37,342 bases of DNA from Marinobacter sp. (GCA_029264995.1 JAJUKC010000019.1:1-37342); one strand, 5' to 3'. Counted from the first letter of the stretch, positions 8,885 through 23,152 are shown. The notes: generated from the letters alone by a model not told the origin. Program-made: numbers and translations.

Positions 8885-10999
8885 ATGAATTCAAGAAACA
8901 TGCACGAACAAACAGGTTTAGGGTCGAGGCTAGCGATGTTCAAAAAACTCAATGTCTGCGTAGGCGTGATTGCCATCGGGTTATGGAGCGGCCTGGCCAG
9001 CGCGGTCACGCTGCAGGACTTGTCGTTTTCGTCGCTGCCAGGAGAGCGGCTGGAAGTCACTATGCAGTTTGATGGCACGCCGCCGGAGCCGTCGGGCTAT
9101 ACCATAGAACGGCCAGCCCGGATAGCGGTAGATCTGAAGGACACCACCAGTGCTCTGAATCAGCGCAGTATCCCTCTGGGTTCAGGTAATGCTCAGAGCG
9201 TGACCGTGGTGGAAACCAAGGATCGTACTCGGTTGATCTTTAACCTGGTTGAATTGGTACCTCACGACACCGTGCGTACCAACAACTCTCTGGTAATGAC
9301 CATTGGCGGTGAGTCCGATGCCGCCGCCTCTACCTCTTCTCAGCCGGCACAGCGCACGACAACGGATTCTCCAGCGTCGTCGAACTCGTTGGCCGGCGTC
9401 GATTTCCGTCGTGGTAAAGAGGGTGAAGGTCGCGTCATCGTCGATCTTGGAAGTAACACGGCGACCGTTAACCTGAATGAGCTGGGCGGCCGGATCCGCT
9501 TGACCATGCCGGATCTTCAGGTGCCTGCGGATCTGCGCCGCCGCCTGGATGTAACAGATTTTGCTACCCCGGTTACGCGCATCGATACGTATGTAGAGGA
9601 TGGCAGTGCGGTAGTTGAAATTCGACCGGAGGGCGACTACGACTATATCGCTTATCAGTCTGGTCGCGAATTCACCGTAAGTGTCGAAGCATTGAGTCAG
9701 GAAGAAGCGGAAGCTCGTCGCGAGGAGAAGTTCCCGTACACCGGTGAGAAGCTCTCCCTGAACTTCCAGGATATTGAAGTTCGTTCTGTACTTCAGCTGA
9801 TTGCTGATTTCACCGGCCTTAACCTGGTTGCTAGTGATACCGTCGGCGGTAGCATCACCCTGCGCCTGCAGAATGTTCCGTGGGACCAGGCGTTGGATCT
9901 GATCCTCAAGACTAAAGGTTTGGACAAGCGCCAGATCGGCAACGTCCTGCTGGTTGCGCCTGCAGAAGAAATCGCGGCCCGTGAAAAGCTTGAGCTTGAA
10001 ACCAATAAGCAGATTGCTGAATTAGCGCCGGTGCGCCTGGACATTATTCAGGTGAATTACGCCAAGGCGGCCGACGTCGTTGCTCTGATTCAGGCAGATG
10101 CAGAGTTGATTTCCTCCCGTGGCTTTGTTTCATCTGATGCCAGGACGAATACCATCAGCGTTCGTGAGACGGCAGAGAAGCTTGAGGAAATCCGTCGGCT
10201 GGTATCCACGTGGGATGTCCCGGTTCGCCAAGTGTCAATTGAAGCTCGAATTGTTCGTGCCCAAACTAACGTGGCGGAAGATCTGGGTGTTCGTTGGGGG
10301 GGAGCGGCTTATAACGTCGATGGTGATGATGTGATCACTGTTGGTGGTTCTCTTGGAACACTTCAGGAAGCTCGAGATGCCGCGAGCGGTGGTAGCAACA
10401 CGATTTCTTTCCCGGGCGCTCTGGGTGTTGATCTTGGTGTAAGCGGTGAAGGGGCTTCATCCTTCGCTATCGGTTGGGGAAGCGATGATTTCCTGGTAGA
10501 TCTTGAACTGTCGGCTCTTGAGAGTGATGGTCGAGCGGAAGTGGTTTCCCAGCCTCGGGTTGTCACAGCTGATCGCCAGACTGCCTCCATCAAGTCTGGT
10601 GAAGAAATTCCATACCAGGAAGCGACATCCAGCGGCGCAACCAACGTGGAATTTAAAGAGGCGGTGCTCTCGCTTGAAGTAACACCGCAGATCACACCCG
10701 ATGACAAGATCATTATGGACCTCGTTGTAAATCAGGATTCCCGAGGAGAAGTCACTGCGGGTATCCCGTCTATCAACACCAACGAGGTTACAACTCAGGT
10801 ATTGGTAGCGAATGGCGAAACTGTCGTACTGGGCGGTATCTTCCAGTCTGAAGTTGCCACTCAGACCACGAAAACCCCTTTCCTGGGTGACATCCCCTAT
10901 CTCGGACGACTGTTCAAGCGCACCGAGCATATTGATGAGCGTAGCGAGCTGTTGATCTTCATTACGCCAAAGATCATCAAGAACGACATACTGCAATAA
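8885..10999 (+). CDS. pilQ: Type IV pilus secretin PilQ
   Basis: PilQ forms the outer-membrane ring through which the pilus leaves the cell. From the start chosen here the order is: signal sequence ending near ASA (residue 40), two AMIN peptidoglycan-binding domains (about 41-141 and 170-270), an STN/N0 domain (about 286-360, GEKLSLNFQDIEVRSVLQLI), an N1 domain (about 385-455) and the secretin barrel to the end. The barrel includes SGEEIPYQ and VLGGIFQSE...TPFLGDIPYLGRLFK. The ATG at 8885 has AGGAG 10 nt upstream. The ATG at 8936 (residue 18) has GAGG 6 nt upstream and would give a more normal short signal peptide; both are possible. It is the last gene of the operon, before a clear terminator. 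Confidence 0.96.
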   Translation: MNSRNMHEQTGLGSRLAMFKKLNVCVGVIAIGLWSGLASAVTLQDLSFSSLPGERLEVTMQFDGTPPEPSGYTIERPARIAVDLKDTTSALNQRSIPLGSGNAQSVTVVETKDRTRLIFNLVELVPHDTVRTNNSLVMTIGGESDAAASTSSQPAQRTTTDSPASSNSLAGVDFRRGKEGEGRVIVDLGSNTATVNLNELGGRIRLTMPDLQVPADLRRRLDVTDFATPVTRIDTYVEDGSAVVEIRPEGDYDYIAYQSGREFTVSVEALSQEEAEARREEKFPYTGEKLSLNFQDIEVRSVLQLIADFTGLNLVASDTVGGSITLRLQNVPWDQALDLILKTKGLDKRQIGNVLLVAPAEEIAAREKLELETNKQIAELAPVRLDIIQVNYAKAADVVALIQADAELISSRGFVSSDARTNTISVRETAEKLEEIRRLVSTWDVPVRQVSIEARIVRAQTNVAEDLGVRWGGAAYNVDGDDVITVGGSLGTLQEARDAASGGSNTISFPGALGVDLGVSGEGASSFAIGWGSDDFLVDLELSALESDGRAEVVSQPRVVTADRQTASIKSGEEIPYQEATSSGATNVEFKEAVLSLEVTPQITPDDKIIMDLVVNQDSRGEVTAGIPSINTNEVTTQVLVANGETVVLGGIFQSEVATQTTKTPFLGDIPYLGRLFKRTEHIDERSELLIFITPKIIKNDILQ

Positions 11000-11013
11000 G
11001 CTCGCTGCAGTCT

Positions 11014-11044
11014 AAAAACCGCCGGTAACCCCGGCGGTTTTTTC
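11014..11044 (+). terminator. Rho-independent terminator of the pil operon
   Basis: AAACCGCCGG pairs with CCGGCGGTTT around the loop TAACC, followed by a T run to 11044. It lies just after the pilQ stop and separates pilMNOPQ from aroK. Confidence 0.9.
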
Positions 11045-11134
11045 GTTCAGGGGTGGTTCACCGGTTCCAAGCCGCTTATGGATTGCCGGTCCTTATGCTA
11101 TTCTCACCCGCCTGAAACCTGTTGAGCGGAAATT

Positions 11135-11725
11135 ATGTCTTTGCCCAAACGTGTTGTTCTGGTTGGGCCCATGGGGGCTGGAAAAAGCACCATTGGCCGG
11201 TTGCTGGCCAGGGAGCTCGGCTATCGATTCCTGGACTCGGACCGGATTATCGAAGAGCGATGTGGTGCCAATATTCCCTGGATCTTCGATGTTGAAGGTG
11301 AGGACGGTTTTCGTCAGCGTGAAACCGCAATGCTTGACGAGCTGTCCGGCGAGACGGGCACGGTGCTGGCGACCGGGGGCGGTGCCGTCATGCGTGCTGA
11401 AAACCATGGATTGCTGAAAAAGAACGCTGTGGTGGTTTACCTGAAAACCTCCATAGACCAACAGGTTGAGCGCACACGCAAGGACAGGAACCGACCGTTG
11501 TTGCAGAACGACGATCCGGAAGGCGTGTTGCGCAGGCTATTTGCGATTCGGGACCCGCTCTATACCGAGTTGGCGGATATCGTTATGTTTACCGATCGTA
11601 AAAGCCCCCGTCTTGTGGTTCGGCAACTGGTCAACCGTATCAATCCTAAAACGCCCCGCCACAGAAGACAGCGGCGGAAAGAGGGCAGGCATAATGCACA
11701 AGGTACTTCGAGAGCTGAAGGTTGA
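11135..11725 (+). CDS. aroK: Shikimate kinase I
   Basis: AroK phosphorylates shikimate at the 3-hydroxyl with ATP, the fifth step of chorismate synthesis. Walker A is GPMGAGKST (residues 11-19). The shikimate-binding residues are in LDSDRIIE, the GGGAV loop is near residue 81 and the lid contains RNRPLL. The protein has 196 residues, about 20 more than E. coli AroK. The extra part is a basic tail ([15 protein letters not shown]) that reads through the aroB ribosome-binding site and the first 32 bases of aroB. The pairing aroK-aroB downstream of pilQ is conserved in pseudomonads and enteric bacteria. A terminator precedes it, so it needs its own promoter; I see only a weak TATTCT at about 11098-11103. 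Confidence 0.95.
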   Translation: MSLPKRVVLVGPMGAGKSTIGRLLARELGYRFLDSDRIIEERCGANIPWIFDVEGEDGFRQRETAMLDELSGETGTVLATGGGAVMRAENHGLLKKNAVVVYLKTSIDQQVERTRKDRNRPLLQNDDPEGVLRRLFAIRDPLYTELADIVMFTDRKSPRLVVRQLVNRINPKTPRHRRQRRKEGRHNAQGTSRAEG

Positions 11726-12790
11726 GCTCGGGGAGCGCAGCTATCCGATCATTATCGGGCAGGGGCTGCTGGGCTCGTTTGACCTGACACCCTGGGTGGC
11801 AGGCCAGCAGGTCATGATCGTAACTAACGATACCGTTGGCCCCCTGTATCTTGAGAAGGTGAAAGGCTGTTTTCCCGGGAAAACCATCGACATGGTTACC
11901 TTGCCCGATGGCGAAAAGTTCAAGGACTGGCAGACCCTCAACCTGATTTTTGATGCTCTGCTGGAGAAACGTCATACCCGAAAAACCACCCTTGTCGCTT
12001 TGGGCGGCGGTGTTGTGGGCGATATGGCGGGTTTCGCGGCGGCCTGTTACCAGCGCGGCGTTCCCTTCATTCAGGTGCCGACCACGCTGCTTTCCCAGGT
12101 GGACTCCTCTGTCGGGGGGAAAACGGGGATCAACCATCCGCTTGGCAAGAACATGATCGGTGCCTTTCATCAGCCGCAGGCGGTCCTGATCGATACCGAC
12201 AGCTTGCAAACACTCCCGGAGAGGGAAGTGTCGGCAGGCCTGGCAGAGGTGATCAAGTATGGTTTGATTCGGGACGAGTCGTTTCTGGCCTGGCTTGAGG
12301 AGTCGATGGAGAGCCTGTTACGCCTGGATGCGGAGGCATTGGGCGAAGCTATCTATCGTTCCTGTGTCTGCAAGGCAGAGGTTGTTGCGCTCGATGAGCG
12401 AGAGGGCGGGTTGCGTGCAATCCTCAATCTTGGCCATACCTTTGGTCATGCCATTGAAACCTTTGCTGGCTACGGCAACTGGTTGCACGGTGAAGCCGTG
12501 GGCACGGGTATGATGATGGCAGCCGATCTCTCAGTGAGAGAGGGGCTGATCTCGGCGGATGACCGGGCCCGGGCGGTTGCTCTGATACGGCGGGCCCGCT
12601 TGCCCGAGCAGGCGCCGGATGATATGACGCCTGAAGACTTCATGAACCTGATGTCGGTAGACAAGAAGAATGTGGATGGTCGGCTTCGGTTGGTTCTCCT
12701 GAAAGCAATAGGTGACGCCTTTATCAGCGAGAACGCCTCCGCTGACAACATCCGTGATACCTTGAGGGCATTCCTGCCGCAGGCAGGCTG

Positions 12791-12791
<1 letters not shown>
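11694..12791 (+). CDS. aroB: 3-dehydroquinate synthase
   Basis: AroB converts DAHP to 3-dehydroquinate, the second step of the shikimate pathway, using NAD+ and a divalent metal, usually zinc. The 365-residue protein shows the nucleotide site [19 protein letters not shown], the substrate loop [21 protein letters not shown] and the metal histidines in [12 protein letters not shown] and WLHGEAV. The frame is open far upstream, but the family start [19 protein letters not shown] is the ATG at 11694 with GAGGG 8 nt before it. It overlaps aroK by 32 bases. Its TGA shares a base with the next ATG, so aroK, aroB and the DamX-like gene should be co-translated. Confidence 0.96.
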
Positions 12792-14305
<1,514 letters not shown>

Positions 14306-14310
14306 TGCTC

Positions 14311-14325
14311 GCACCATTCCGGTGC
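14311..14325 (+). terminator. Weak hairpin after the DamX-like gene
   Basis: GCACC-ATTCC-GGTGC is a 5-bp stem followed only by ATTTC. It could be a weak terminator or a transcript end-protection hairpin. Confidence 0.3.
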
Positions 14326-14352
14326 ATTTCAAGGCCAAGACTACGAAAAAAA

Positions 14353-14381
14353 TTGTATACGTAGTTTCACGTGTGTAAAAT
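14353..14381 (+). promoter_or_regulatory. Sigma70 promoter of gltBD
   Basis: TTGTAT (14353-14358), a 17-nt spacer and TAAAAT (14376-14381) form a good sigma70 promoter. The leader would be about 90 nt. It contains a C/T-rich stretch and a hairpin (TTGCAC 14416-14421 with GTGCAA 14429-14434) ahead of the gltB start. Confidence 0.65.
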
Positions 14382-14476
14382 CCCTTCCCCCTTTTTTTCG
14401 GTGTCAGCGTATTTTTTGCACTCATTTGGTGCAAGAGTGTCGCTGGCGGGAAGCATTTACACGCGAGAGAACGCTT

Positions 14477-17400
14477 ATGACGACAGGCTTGTATCATCCT
14501 GATGAGTTCAGGGACAACTGCGGTTTTGGCCTGATTGCCCACATGAAGGGCGAAGCGAGCCATAAGCTGTTGCAGACAGCCATTGAATCTCTGACCTGCA
14601 TGACCCACCGGGGCGGTATTGCCGCCGATGGTAAGACCGGTGATGGTTGTGGCCTGCTTATTCAGAGCCCCAAGGCCTTCCTCTATAAAGCTGCTCAGGC
14701 AGCCTTCGGCAAAAAACCTGGCGACTTATTTGCAGTTGGCCAGGTTTTTTTGGCTAAGGAGGATGCTAAAGCTTCTGCAGGTCGAGCAGCTATAGAAAAA
14801 AGGCTCACAGATCAGGGGCTTGAGGTTATGGGCTGGCGGGAGGTGCCGGTTGATGACAGCTGCCTGGGGCCGATGGCTTTGGACTGTCTTCCGCGCATCG
14901 AACAGGTATTTGTAGAGCCCGGCGGCAAGGAAGAAAAAGAATTTGCGATCAGTCTATTCGTCGGGCGCCGCCATGCTGAACGAGATATGGCAGAAGACCC
15001 GGAATTCTATATCTGCAGTCTTTCCCACAAGACATTGGCCTACAAAGGCCTGATGATGCCCGCGGATTTGGCCAACTTCTACAAAGACCTTGGTGATCCG
15101 GATCTGCAAACGGCCATCTGTGTTTTCCACCAGCGCTTCTCGACCAACACCATGCCGCGCTGGCCACTGGCGCAGCCGTTCCGGTTCCTGGCCCATAATG
15201 GTGAGATAAACACCATCGACGGCAACCGTAACTGGGCAATCGCCCGCACAGCCAAGTTCAGCTCACCGGATTTGCCGGATCTGCAGACCCTGCAGCCGCT
15301 GGTTAACCTGACTGGCTCCGACTCCTCCAGCATGGACAACATGCTGGAAGTGCTCCTGGCAGGTGGTGTTGACCTGTTCCGGGCGGTGCGCATGATGATT
15401 CCGCCTGCCTGGCAGAATGTCGATACCATGGATTCTGAACTGCGTGCCTTTTACGAGTACAACTCCATGCACATGGAGCCCTGGGATGGCCCGGCGGGCC
15501 TCGTAATGTCAGATGGCCGTTATGCGCTCTGTATGCTGGACCGTAACGGTCTGCGCCCCGCGCGCTGGGTGATTACCAAGGACGATTTCATCACCCTGGC
15601 CTCGGAAGTGGGTACCTACAGCTACTCACCGGACGATGTGGTCGCCAAGGGGCGGGTTGGCCCGGGTCAGATGCTGGCCATCGATACCGAATCCGGCGAG
15701 GTCCTGCATACCGGGGATATTGACCAGCGGCTCAAAAAAGCCCAGCCCTACAAGCGCTGGCTCAAGGACAATGCACTGCGAGTCGAGACCACGCTGAATC
15801 AGGCGACCCCGGAATTCAAGCTGATGGAATCCGATGAGCTTCTGGTTCATCAGAAGATGTTCAATATCTCGTTTGAAGAGCGGGACCAGGTGCTGCGCCC
15901 ACTGGCTGAGAGTGCCCAGGAGGCGGTCGGTTCCATGGGGGACGATACCCCGATGGCGGTTCTGTCCAGCAAGGTGCGCCATGTGGCGGATTACTTCCGG
16001 CAGAAATTCGCGCAGGTCACCAACCCGCCCATTGATCCGCTCCGTGAGACCATCGTCATGTCTCTGGAGACCTGTCTGGGCGCAGAGCAGAACGTTTTCG
16101 AGGAGTCTCCGGAGCATGCTAACCGGATTATCCTGACCACGCCGGTACTGTCGCCGGCCAAGTTCCTGAAGATCAGTAATAACGATCGTCCGGGATTTGA
16201 GGTGGCAAAAATCGCCCTGAGCTATCGTCCTGAAGAGGGCCTGGAGCAGGCGGTTCGTCGGGTATGTGACGAAGCCGAACAAGTTGTGCGTGATGGCAAG
16301 GTACTGCTGATTCTAAGCGATAAGGACCTGGCTCAAGGCGATCTTCCGATCAATGCCCTGATGGCCACCGGCGCAGTGCATCATCACCTGGTGGCGAGAG
16401 GTCTGCGCTGCGATTCCAACATCATTGTTGAGACCGGCTGGGCTCGGGACCCGCATCACTTTGCGGTACTGTTCGGGTTTGGTGCCACGGCGGTCTACCC
16501 GTACCTGGCGTACCAGATCCTGAACGATCTGATTCGCACCGGCGAAATGCTGATGGATCCGATCGAAGCCAAGAACAACTACCGCAAGGGCATCAACAAG
16601 GGCTTACTGAAGATCCTGTCGAAGATGGGGATCTCCACCATTACCTCCTACCGGGGTGCGCAACTGTTCGAGGCCATTGGTCTGGCCGACAATGTGGTAG
16701 ACCTGTGCTTCAAAGGCGTGCCGAGCCGGATTCAGGGTGCCGACTTCTTCGATTTCCAGCAGGATCAGGAGCAGTTGGCCGCGGTTGCCTGGAAGCCCCG
16801 CAAGCCCATTTCCCAGGGTGGTCTGCTCAAGTACGTGCATGGTCAGGAGTACCATGCCTTCAACCCGGATGTGGTTGGTAAGTTGCAGGATGCCGTGATC
16901 AGTGGTGACTACGGCACCTACAAGGAGTATGCCGGCCTGGTTAATGAGCGCCCTGTAGCCACACTGCGCGACTTGTTGGTGTTTCGCGATGGCATCAAGC
17001 CGATCGAGCTGTCCGAAGTTGAGCCGGTAGAGAGCATCTTCCCACGATTTGATTCCGCGGCGATGTCCCTGGGGGCTCTTTCGCCTGAGGCTCATGAGGC
17101 TCTGGCCGTGGCCATGAATACGCTGGGTGGTCGTTCCAACTCCGGTGAGGGCGGCGAAGACCCGGCCCGTCACGGCACCAACAAGCGTTCCAAAATCAAA
17201 CAGGTGGCTTCCGGTCGTTTCGGTGTGACCGCTGAGTACCTGCGTAGTGCCGATGTTATTCAGATCAAGGTGGCCCAGGGTGCCAAGCCGGGTGAAGGCG
17301 GCCAGTTGCCGGGTGGTAAGGTGAATGACCTGATCGCGCGCCTGCGTTACTCGGTGCCGGGTGTCACCCTGATTTCGCCACCGCCGCACCACGACATCTA

Positions 17401-18925
17401 CTCCATTGAAGACCTGGCGCAGCTGATCTTCGACCTGAAGCAGGTGAACCCGGAGGCGCTGGTGTCCGTCAAGCTGGTATCAGAGCCCGGGGTGGGCACG
17501 ATTGCCGCGGGCGTTGCCAAGGCTTATGCCGACCTGATTACGGTGTCCGGCTATGACGGCGGAACCGCAGCCAGTCCGCTGACCTCAATCCGCTACGCTG
17601 GCTCCCCCTGGGAACTGGGCCTGACGGAAACCCAGCAGGCGCTGCGCGCCAATGATCTGCGAGGCAAGATTCGCCTGCAGACCGACGGCGGCATCAAGAC
17701 TGGCCTGGACGTGGTGAAAGCCGCGATTCTGGGCGCGGAGAGCTTTGGCTTCGGTACCACCCCGATGGTGGCGTTGGGTTGTAAATACCTGCGGATCTGC
17801 CACCTGAATAACTGTGCGACCGGTGTCGCCACGCAGAACGACTATCTGCGCGAAGAGCACTTCAAGGGCACCGTGGAAATGGCCATGAACTTCTTCCGCT
17901 TTGTGGCGGAGGAAACCCGTGAATGGCTGGCGAAGCTGGGTGTGCGTTCTCTGGAAGAGTTGGTCGGCCGTGTTGACCTGCTGGAGCGTCTGCCGGGTAA
18001 TACCGAGCGCCAGAAGAAGCTGGATCTGACCCGTCTGCTGCAGAACGACCACATTCCGGCTGACAAGCCGCACACCTGTCAGATCGAGCGCAACAAGCCC
18101 TTCGATGAAGGTAAGCTGGCGGAGCAGATGGTGCAGGACACCGCTGCTGCCATCGCTGAGAGGTCCGGCGGTGCCTGGAGTTACCGGGTGACCAACTGTG
18201 ACCGTTCTATTGGTGCACGCCTGTCTGGCGAGATTGCCGCCCGTTACGGCAACCAGGGCATGACCGATGCGCCCATCACCCTGGACCTGACCGGCACCGC
18301 TGGCCAGAGTTTCGGTGTCTGGAACGTTGGTGGTCTGAACCTGATTCTGGAGGGTGATGCTAACGACTACGTGGGTAAAGGCATGACCGGCGGCAAGCTG
18401 GTGGTCAAGCCGCCCCGTGGCAGCGATTTCAAGACACAGGACACCTCCATTGTCGGCAACACCTGTTTGTACGGTGCCACCGGAGGCAAGCTGTTTGCTG
18501 CTGGTACCGCTGGTGAGCGCTTCGCAGTTCGTAACTCCGGCGCCCATGCCGTGGTTGAAGGTGCTGGCGATCACTGCTGCGAATACATGACCGGTGGTCT
18601 GGTCACCGTGCTGGGGTCCACCGGCTACAACTTTGGTGCCGGCATGACCGGCGGGTTCGCCTATGTGCTGGACCTGGACAACACCTTTGTGGACAAATAC
18701 AACCATGAACTGGTTGAGATCCAGCGTATTTCCCGTGAAGACATGGAAGCCTACCGGAATCACCTGCGTGGCGTGATCCGGGAGCACATCTCCGAAACCG
18801 GAAGTGCCTGGGCAGAGCACCTACTTGAAGATTTCGACGATTACATCGGCCGTTTCTGGCTGGTCAAGCCCAAGGCAGCGAACCTTCGCAGCCTGCTGGC
18901 AAGCACCCGCGCCCGCCCTGAATAA
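14477..18925 (+). CDS. gltB: Glutamate synthase (NADPH), large (alpha) subunit
   Basis: GltB takes the amide of glutamine and transfers the ammonia to 2-oxoglutarate, giving glutamate; with glutamine synthetase it is the main ammonia assimilation route. The 1482-residue protein begins with a 14-residue propeptide followed by Cys15 (RDNCGFGL), which becomes the N-terminal nucleophile of the class II glutaminase domain. The FMN synthase domain lies at about 790-1190 and includes the 3Fe-4S ligands Cys1102, Cys1108 and Cys1113 ([12 protein letters not shown]). The C-terminal GXGXG beta-helix domain runs from about 1240. The ATG at 14477 is chosen because the propeptide length fits; the frame also opens further upstream. 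gltD follows after 76 nt. Confidence 0.97.
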   Translation: MTTGLYHPDEFRDNCGFGLIAHMKGEASHKLLQTAIESLTCMTHRGGIAADGKTGDGCGLLIQSPKAFLYKAAQAAFGKKPGDLFAVGQVFLAKEDAKASAGRAAIEKRLTDQGLEVMGWREVPVDDSCLGPMALDCLPRIEQVFVEPGGKEEKEFAISLFVGRRHAERDMAEDPEFYICSLSHKTLAYKGLMMPADLANFYKDLGDPDLQTAICVFHQRFSTNTMPRWPLAQPFRFLAHNGEINTIDGNRNWAIARTAKFSSPDLPDLQTLQPLVNLTGSDSSSMDNMLEVLLAGGVDLFRAVRMMIPPAWQNVDTMDSELRAFYEYNSMHMEPWDGPAGLVMSDGRYALCMLDRNGLRPARWVITKDDFITLASEVGTYSYSPDDVVAKGRVGPGQMLAIDTESGEVLHTGDIDQRLKKAQPYKRWLKDNALRVETTLNQATPEFKLMESDELLVHQKMFNISFEERDQVLRPLAESAQEAVGSMGDDTPMAVLSSKVRHVADYFRQKFAQVTNPPIDPLRETIVMSLETCLGAEQNVFEESPEHANRIILTTPVLSPAKFLKISNNDRPGFEVAKIALSYRPEEGLEQAVRRVCDEAEQVVRDGKVLLILSDKDLAQGDLPINALMATGAVHHHLVARGLRCDSNIIVETGWARDPHHFAVLFGFGATAVYPYLAYQILNDLIRTGEMLMDPIEAKNNYRKGINKGLLKILSKMGISTITSYRGAQLFEAIGLADNVVDLCFKGVPSRIQGADFFDFQQDQEQLAAVAWKPRKPISQGGLLKYVHGQEYHAFNPDVVGKLQDAVISGDYGTYKEYAGLVNERPVATLRDLLVFRDGIKPIELSEVEPVESIFPRFDSAAMSLGALSPEAHEALAVAMNTLGGRSNSGEGGEDPARHGTNKRSKIKQVASGRFGVTAEYLRSADVIQIKVAQGAKPGEGGQLPGGKVNDLIARLRYSVPGVTLISPPPHHDIYSIEDLAQLIFDLKQVNPEALVSVKLVSEPGVGTIAAGVAKAYADLITVSGYDGGTAASPLTSIRYAGSPWELGLTETQQALRANDLRGKIRLQTDGGIKTGLDVVKAAILGAESFGFGTTPMVALGCKYLRICHLNNCATGVATQNDYLREEHFKGTVEMAMNFFRFVAEETREWLAKLGVRSLEELVGRVDLLERLPGNTERQKKLDLTRLLQNDHIPADKPHTCQIERNKPFDEGKLAEQMVQDTAAAIAERSGGAWSYRVTNCDRSIGARLSGEIAARYGNQGMTDAPITLDLTGTAGQSFGVWNVGGLNLILEGDANDYVGKGMTGGKLVVKPPRGSDFKTQDTSIVGNTCLYGATGGKLFAAGTAGERFAVRNSGAHAVVEGAGDHCCEYMTGGLVTVLGSTGYNFGAGMTGGFAYVLDLDNTFVDKYNHELVEIQRISREDMEAYRNHLRGVIREHISETGSAWAEHLLEDFDDYIGRFWLVKPKAANLRSLLASTRARPE

Positions 18926-18947
18926 CGGGCAGGTCAAACAAGGTTGA

Positions 18948-20420
<1,473 letters not shown>

Positions 20421-20441
20421 CGCTGGATTGACCAGAGTCAG

Positions 20442-20477
20442 AAAGGGCGGCTTGCTAAGGGTAAGCCGCCCTTTTTT
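20442..20477 (+). terminator. Rho-independent terminator of gltBD
   Basis: AAGGGCGGCTT pairs with AAGCCGCCCTT around a loop of about 9 nt, followed by six T. It lies 22 nt after the gltD stop. Confidence 0.9.
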
Positions 20478-20549
20478 ATTCGTACAAACGGGGTATCATT
20501 GCTCCCCATTGTCTCTGACCAATTTTTACCGACGAGAACGGGAAATTCT

Positions 20550-21614
20550 ATGACCGAGCTGAAGAACGATCGCTTCCTGCGTGCCCTGATGCGCCAGCCT
20601 GTAGACCGCACCCCGGTGTGGATGATGCGCCAGGCAGGCCGCTACCTGCCGGAATACCGCGCAACCCGGGCCAAGGCGGGCGACTTCCTCAGTTTGTGCA
20701 AAAACACCCCGCTGGCTTGTGAGGTTACCCTGCAGCCGCTGGAGCGTTACCCCCTGGATGCCGCCATCCTGTTTTCGGACATTCTGACCATTCCGGACGC
20801 TCTTGGGTTGGGGCTCTATTTTGAAACCGGCGAAGGCCCGAAATTCCGTAAGGTCATCCGCTCGGAAGCGGACGTGGATGCACTGCCCAGGCTGAATGCC
20901 GAGTCTGACCTGGACTACGTGATGAATGCGGTCTCCACTATTCGCCGGGAGCTGAATGGCCGTGTGCCACTGATCGGCTTTTCTGGCAGCCCCTGGACTC
21001 TGGCCACCTACATGATTGAGGGTGGCTCTTCCAAGACCTTTTCCGAAGCCAAAAAGCTGATGTACGGCCAGCCGGAAGTGATGCACCGTTTGCTGGATCA
21101 TCTGGCGGATTCGGTGATTGATTACTTGAACGGTCAGATCAAGGCCGGTGCCCAGGCGGTGCAGATTTTCGATACCTGGGGTGGCGTACTCAGCAGCTGG
21201 GCTTACGAAGAGTTTTCCCTGCGCTACATGAAGAAGATTGTTGATGGTCTGATTCGCGAGAGCGAAGGTCGCCGGGTGCCGGTGATTGTTTTCACCAAGA
21301 ACGGTGGTCAGTGGCTGGAGTCTATCGCCGATTGTGGCGCCGACGCCGTTGGCCTGGACTGGACCACGGACATTGGTAACGCCCGTGCCCGCGTGGGCGA
21401 CAAGGTGGCCCTGCAGGGCAACATGGACCCGGCCATGTTGTATGCACCGAAGGCGCGAATTCGTCAGGAGGTGGCCGATATCCTCAAGCGCTATGGCTCC
21501 GGTTCCGGGCATGTGTTCAACCTTGGGCATGGGATTACGCCGGATGTGGATCCGGAGCATGCCGGGGCGTTTATTGAGGCGGTTGTTGAGCTTAGTGGGC
21601 AGTATCACCAGTAA
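20550..21614 (+). CDS. hemE: Uroporphyrinogen decarboxylase
   Basis: HemE removes the four acetate carboxyls of uroporphyrinogen III to give coproporphyrinogen III in heme synthesis. The 354-residue protein starts [48 protein letters not shown] (27-37) and Asp77 in FSDIL form the conserved active site, and the C-terminus has [22 protein letters not shown]. The ATG at 20550 fits the family start; the frame also opens from 20499. CGGGAA lies 6-11 nt upstream. A terminator separates it from gltD, so it probably has its own promoter. It converges on radA. Confidence 0.97.
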   Translation: MTELKNDRFLRALMRQPVDRTPVWMMRQAGRYLPEYRATRAKAGDFLSLCKNTPLACEVTLQPLERYPLDAAILFSDILTIPDALGLGLYFETGEGPKFRKVIRSEADVDALPRLNAESDLDYVMNAVSTIRRELNGRVPLIGFSGSPWTLATYMIEGGSSKTFSEAKKLMYGQPEVMHRLLDHLADSVIDYLNGQIKAGAQAVQIFDTWGGVLSSWAYEEFSLRYMKKIVDGLIRESEGRRVPVIVFTKNGGQWLESIADCGADAVGLDWTTDIGNARARVGDKVALQGNMDPAMLYAPKARIRQEVADILKRYGSGSGHVFNLGHGITPDVDPEHAGAFIEAVVELSGQYHQ

Positions 21615-21685
21615 AGCCAAACTTGGGGGTTGCCGTATCTCCTAGCCTGCAAGATTGGTGTTTGAGGGCCGGTAGAGTGGCCTCC

Positions 21686-21720
21686 GAAAAACCGCTACGA
21701 GCCCCCGCAAGCGGTTTTTT
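21686..21720. terminator. Terminator between hemE and radA
   Basis: AAAAACCGCT (21687-21696) pairs with AGCGGTTTTT across a 13-nt loop and is followed by T. The A run on the left also gives the minus strand a T run, so it can serve both convergent genes. Confidence 0.8.
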
Positions 21721-21775
21721 GAAAGGTTATCCAACACCACCCTAACTCCAAAAGCAGAAGGCTAGGGGCCGAAAA

Positions 21776-23152
21776 CTAAAGTTCCTCCAAAGCCGAAAGA
21801 GCATCCGAAAGCTTGGTCACCGGAATCACCTTCATGCCATCAACAGGCTTACGCGGAACGTTGGCCTTCGGCACTAAAGCCCGGGTAAAACCGTGCTTGG
21901 CCGCCTCGTAGATACGCTCCTGGCCACTCGGTACCGGCCGGATCTCCCCAGACAAGCCAACTTCGCCAAAAATCACCAGATCCTGCGGCAGCGCCCGATT
22001 CCGGAATGACGAAACCACAGCTGACAGCAAAGCAAGATCCGCACTGGTTTCGTTGACCTTTACACCGGCCACTACATTCACAAACACATCCTGATCGGCC
22101 ACATGCATGCCGCCATGGCGGTGCAGCACTGCCAGAAGCATCGCTAAGCGGTTCTGGTCAGTCCCTACCGCTACCCGTCTTGGGTAGCTCCCCTGGGCCA
22201 TGTCCACGAGGGCCTGAATCTCCACCAGCATGGGCCGGGTGCCTTCCCAGACCACCATCACCACGCTGCCCGGCGCCGCTTCTTCACCTCGATTGAGGAA
22301 AATAGCGCTTGGATTTTTCACTTCCTTCAGGCCTTGCTCCAGCATGGCAAACACGCCCAACTCATTAACCGCGCCGAAGCGGTTCTTGATGCCGCGCAGG
22401 GTTCGGTAGCGGCTGTCGCTGGAGCCCTCCAGCAGGATCGAGCAGTCAATCATGTGTTCGAGCACCTTCGGCCCCGCTAGGCTGCCATCTTTGGTGACGT
22501 GCCCCACCAGCAAGAGGATGGTGCCGGTTTGCTTGGCGAAGCGGGTCAGGAAGGCTGCGCTTTCCCGAACCTGGGATACCGAGCCAGGGGCGGATTCAAT
22601 ATCCGCCACATGCATCACCTGGATACTGTCGATCACCAGAATGCGGGGTTTTTCCGCTTCCGCCACCTGCATAAGCCGCTCAACGGAGGTTTCCGAGAGC
22701 ATTTTCAGGTCTTTGGTGGGTAGACCCAGGCGCTTGGCGCGCATGGCCACCTGTTGCAGGGATTCCTCACCGGTGACGTACAGCGCTGAGTGTTTCTCGG
22801 CCAGTTGGCAAACCGCCTGCAGCAGCAGGGTACTTTTGCCCGCGCCGGGGTGGCCGCCCATCAACACGGCTGACCCTTCCACCAGGCCACCACCCAGCAC
22901 ACGGTCAAACTCCTGCATGCCGGTGCTGATGCGTGCCTGTTCTGCCAGGCTGACCTCGTCCAGGCTTTTTACCTCTGACAGGCTGCCGGCATAACCCTCA
23001 AAGCGGGCGCTGCGAGCGCCCTTGCCTGGGCCGGAAATGCCGCGTACTTCGCTGATGGTGTTCCAGGCCTGGCAGGCCGTACATTGGCCTTGCCACTTGG
23101 AATAGTCGGCGCCGCATTCAGTGCAGACAAAGGCGGTTTTGGCTTTGGCCAT
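21776..23152 (-). CDS. radA: DNA repair protein RadA (Sms)
   Basis: RadA is a RecA-related ATPase and DnaB-like helicase that extends D-loops and processes recombination intermediates. The 458-residue protein has an N-terminal zinc finger (Cys10, Cys13, Cys24, Cys27), Walker A GGHPGAGKST (99-108), the RadA-specific KNRFG motif (256-260) and a C-terminal Lon-protease-like domain ending in KVIPVTKLSDAL. I place the start at 23152 (MAKAKTAFVCTEC), which fits both the family start and a GGA 9 nt upstream; an ATG two codons earlier (23158) is too close to that site. It lies 70 nt downstream of ettA, with a GC hairpin between. Confidence 0.95.
   Translation of the reverse strand: MAKAKTAFVCTECGADYSKWQGQCTACQAWNTISEVRGISGPGKGARSARFEGYAGSLSEVKSLDEVSLAEQARISTGMQEFDRVLGGGLVEGSAVLMGGHPGAGKSTLLLQAVCQLAEKHSALYVTGEESLQQVAMRAKRLGLPTKDLKMLSETSVERLMQVAEAEKPRILVIDSIQVMHVADIESAPGSVSQVRESAAFLTRFAKQTGTILLLVGHVTKDGSLAGPKVLEHMIDCSILLEGSSDSRYRTLRGIKNRFGAVNELGVFAMLEQGLKEVKNPSAIFLNRGEEAAPGSVVMVVWEGTRPMLVEIQALVDMAQGSYPRRVAVGTDQNRLAMLLAVLHRHGGMHVADQDVFVNVVAGVKVNETSADLALLSAVVSSFRNRALPQDLVIFGEVGLSGEIRPVPSGQERIYEAAKHGFTRALVPKANVPRKPVDGMKVIPVTKLSDALSALEEL

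Noticed and set aside
17585..18820. A 411-codon open frame antisense to the 3' part of gltB
   Set aside because: The plus strand codes for an intact glutamate synthase with all motifs; the antisense product resembles nothing and is a frame shadow.
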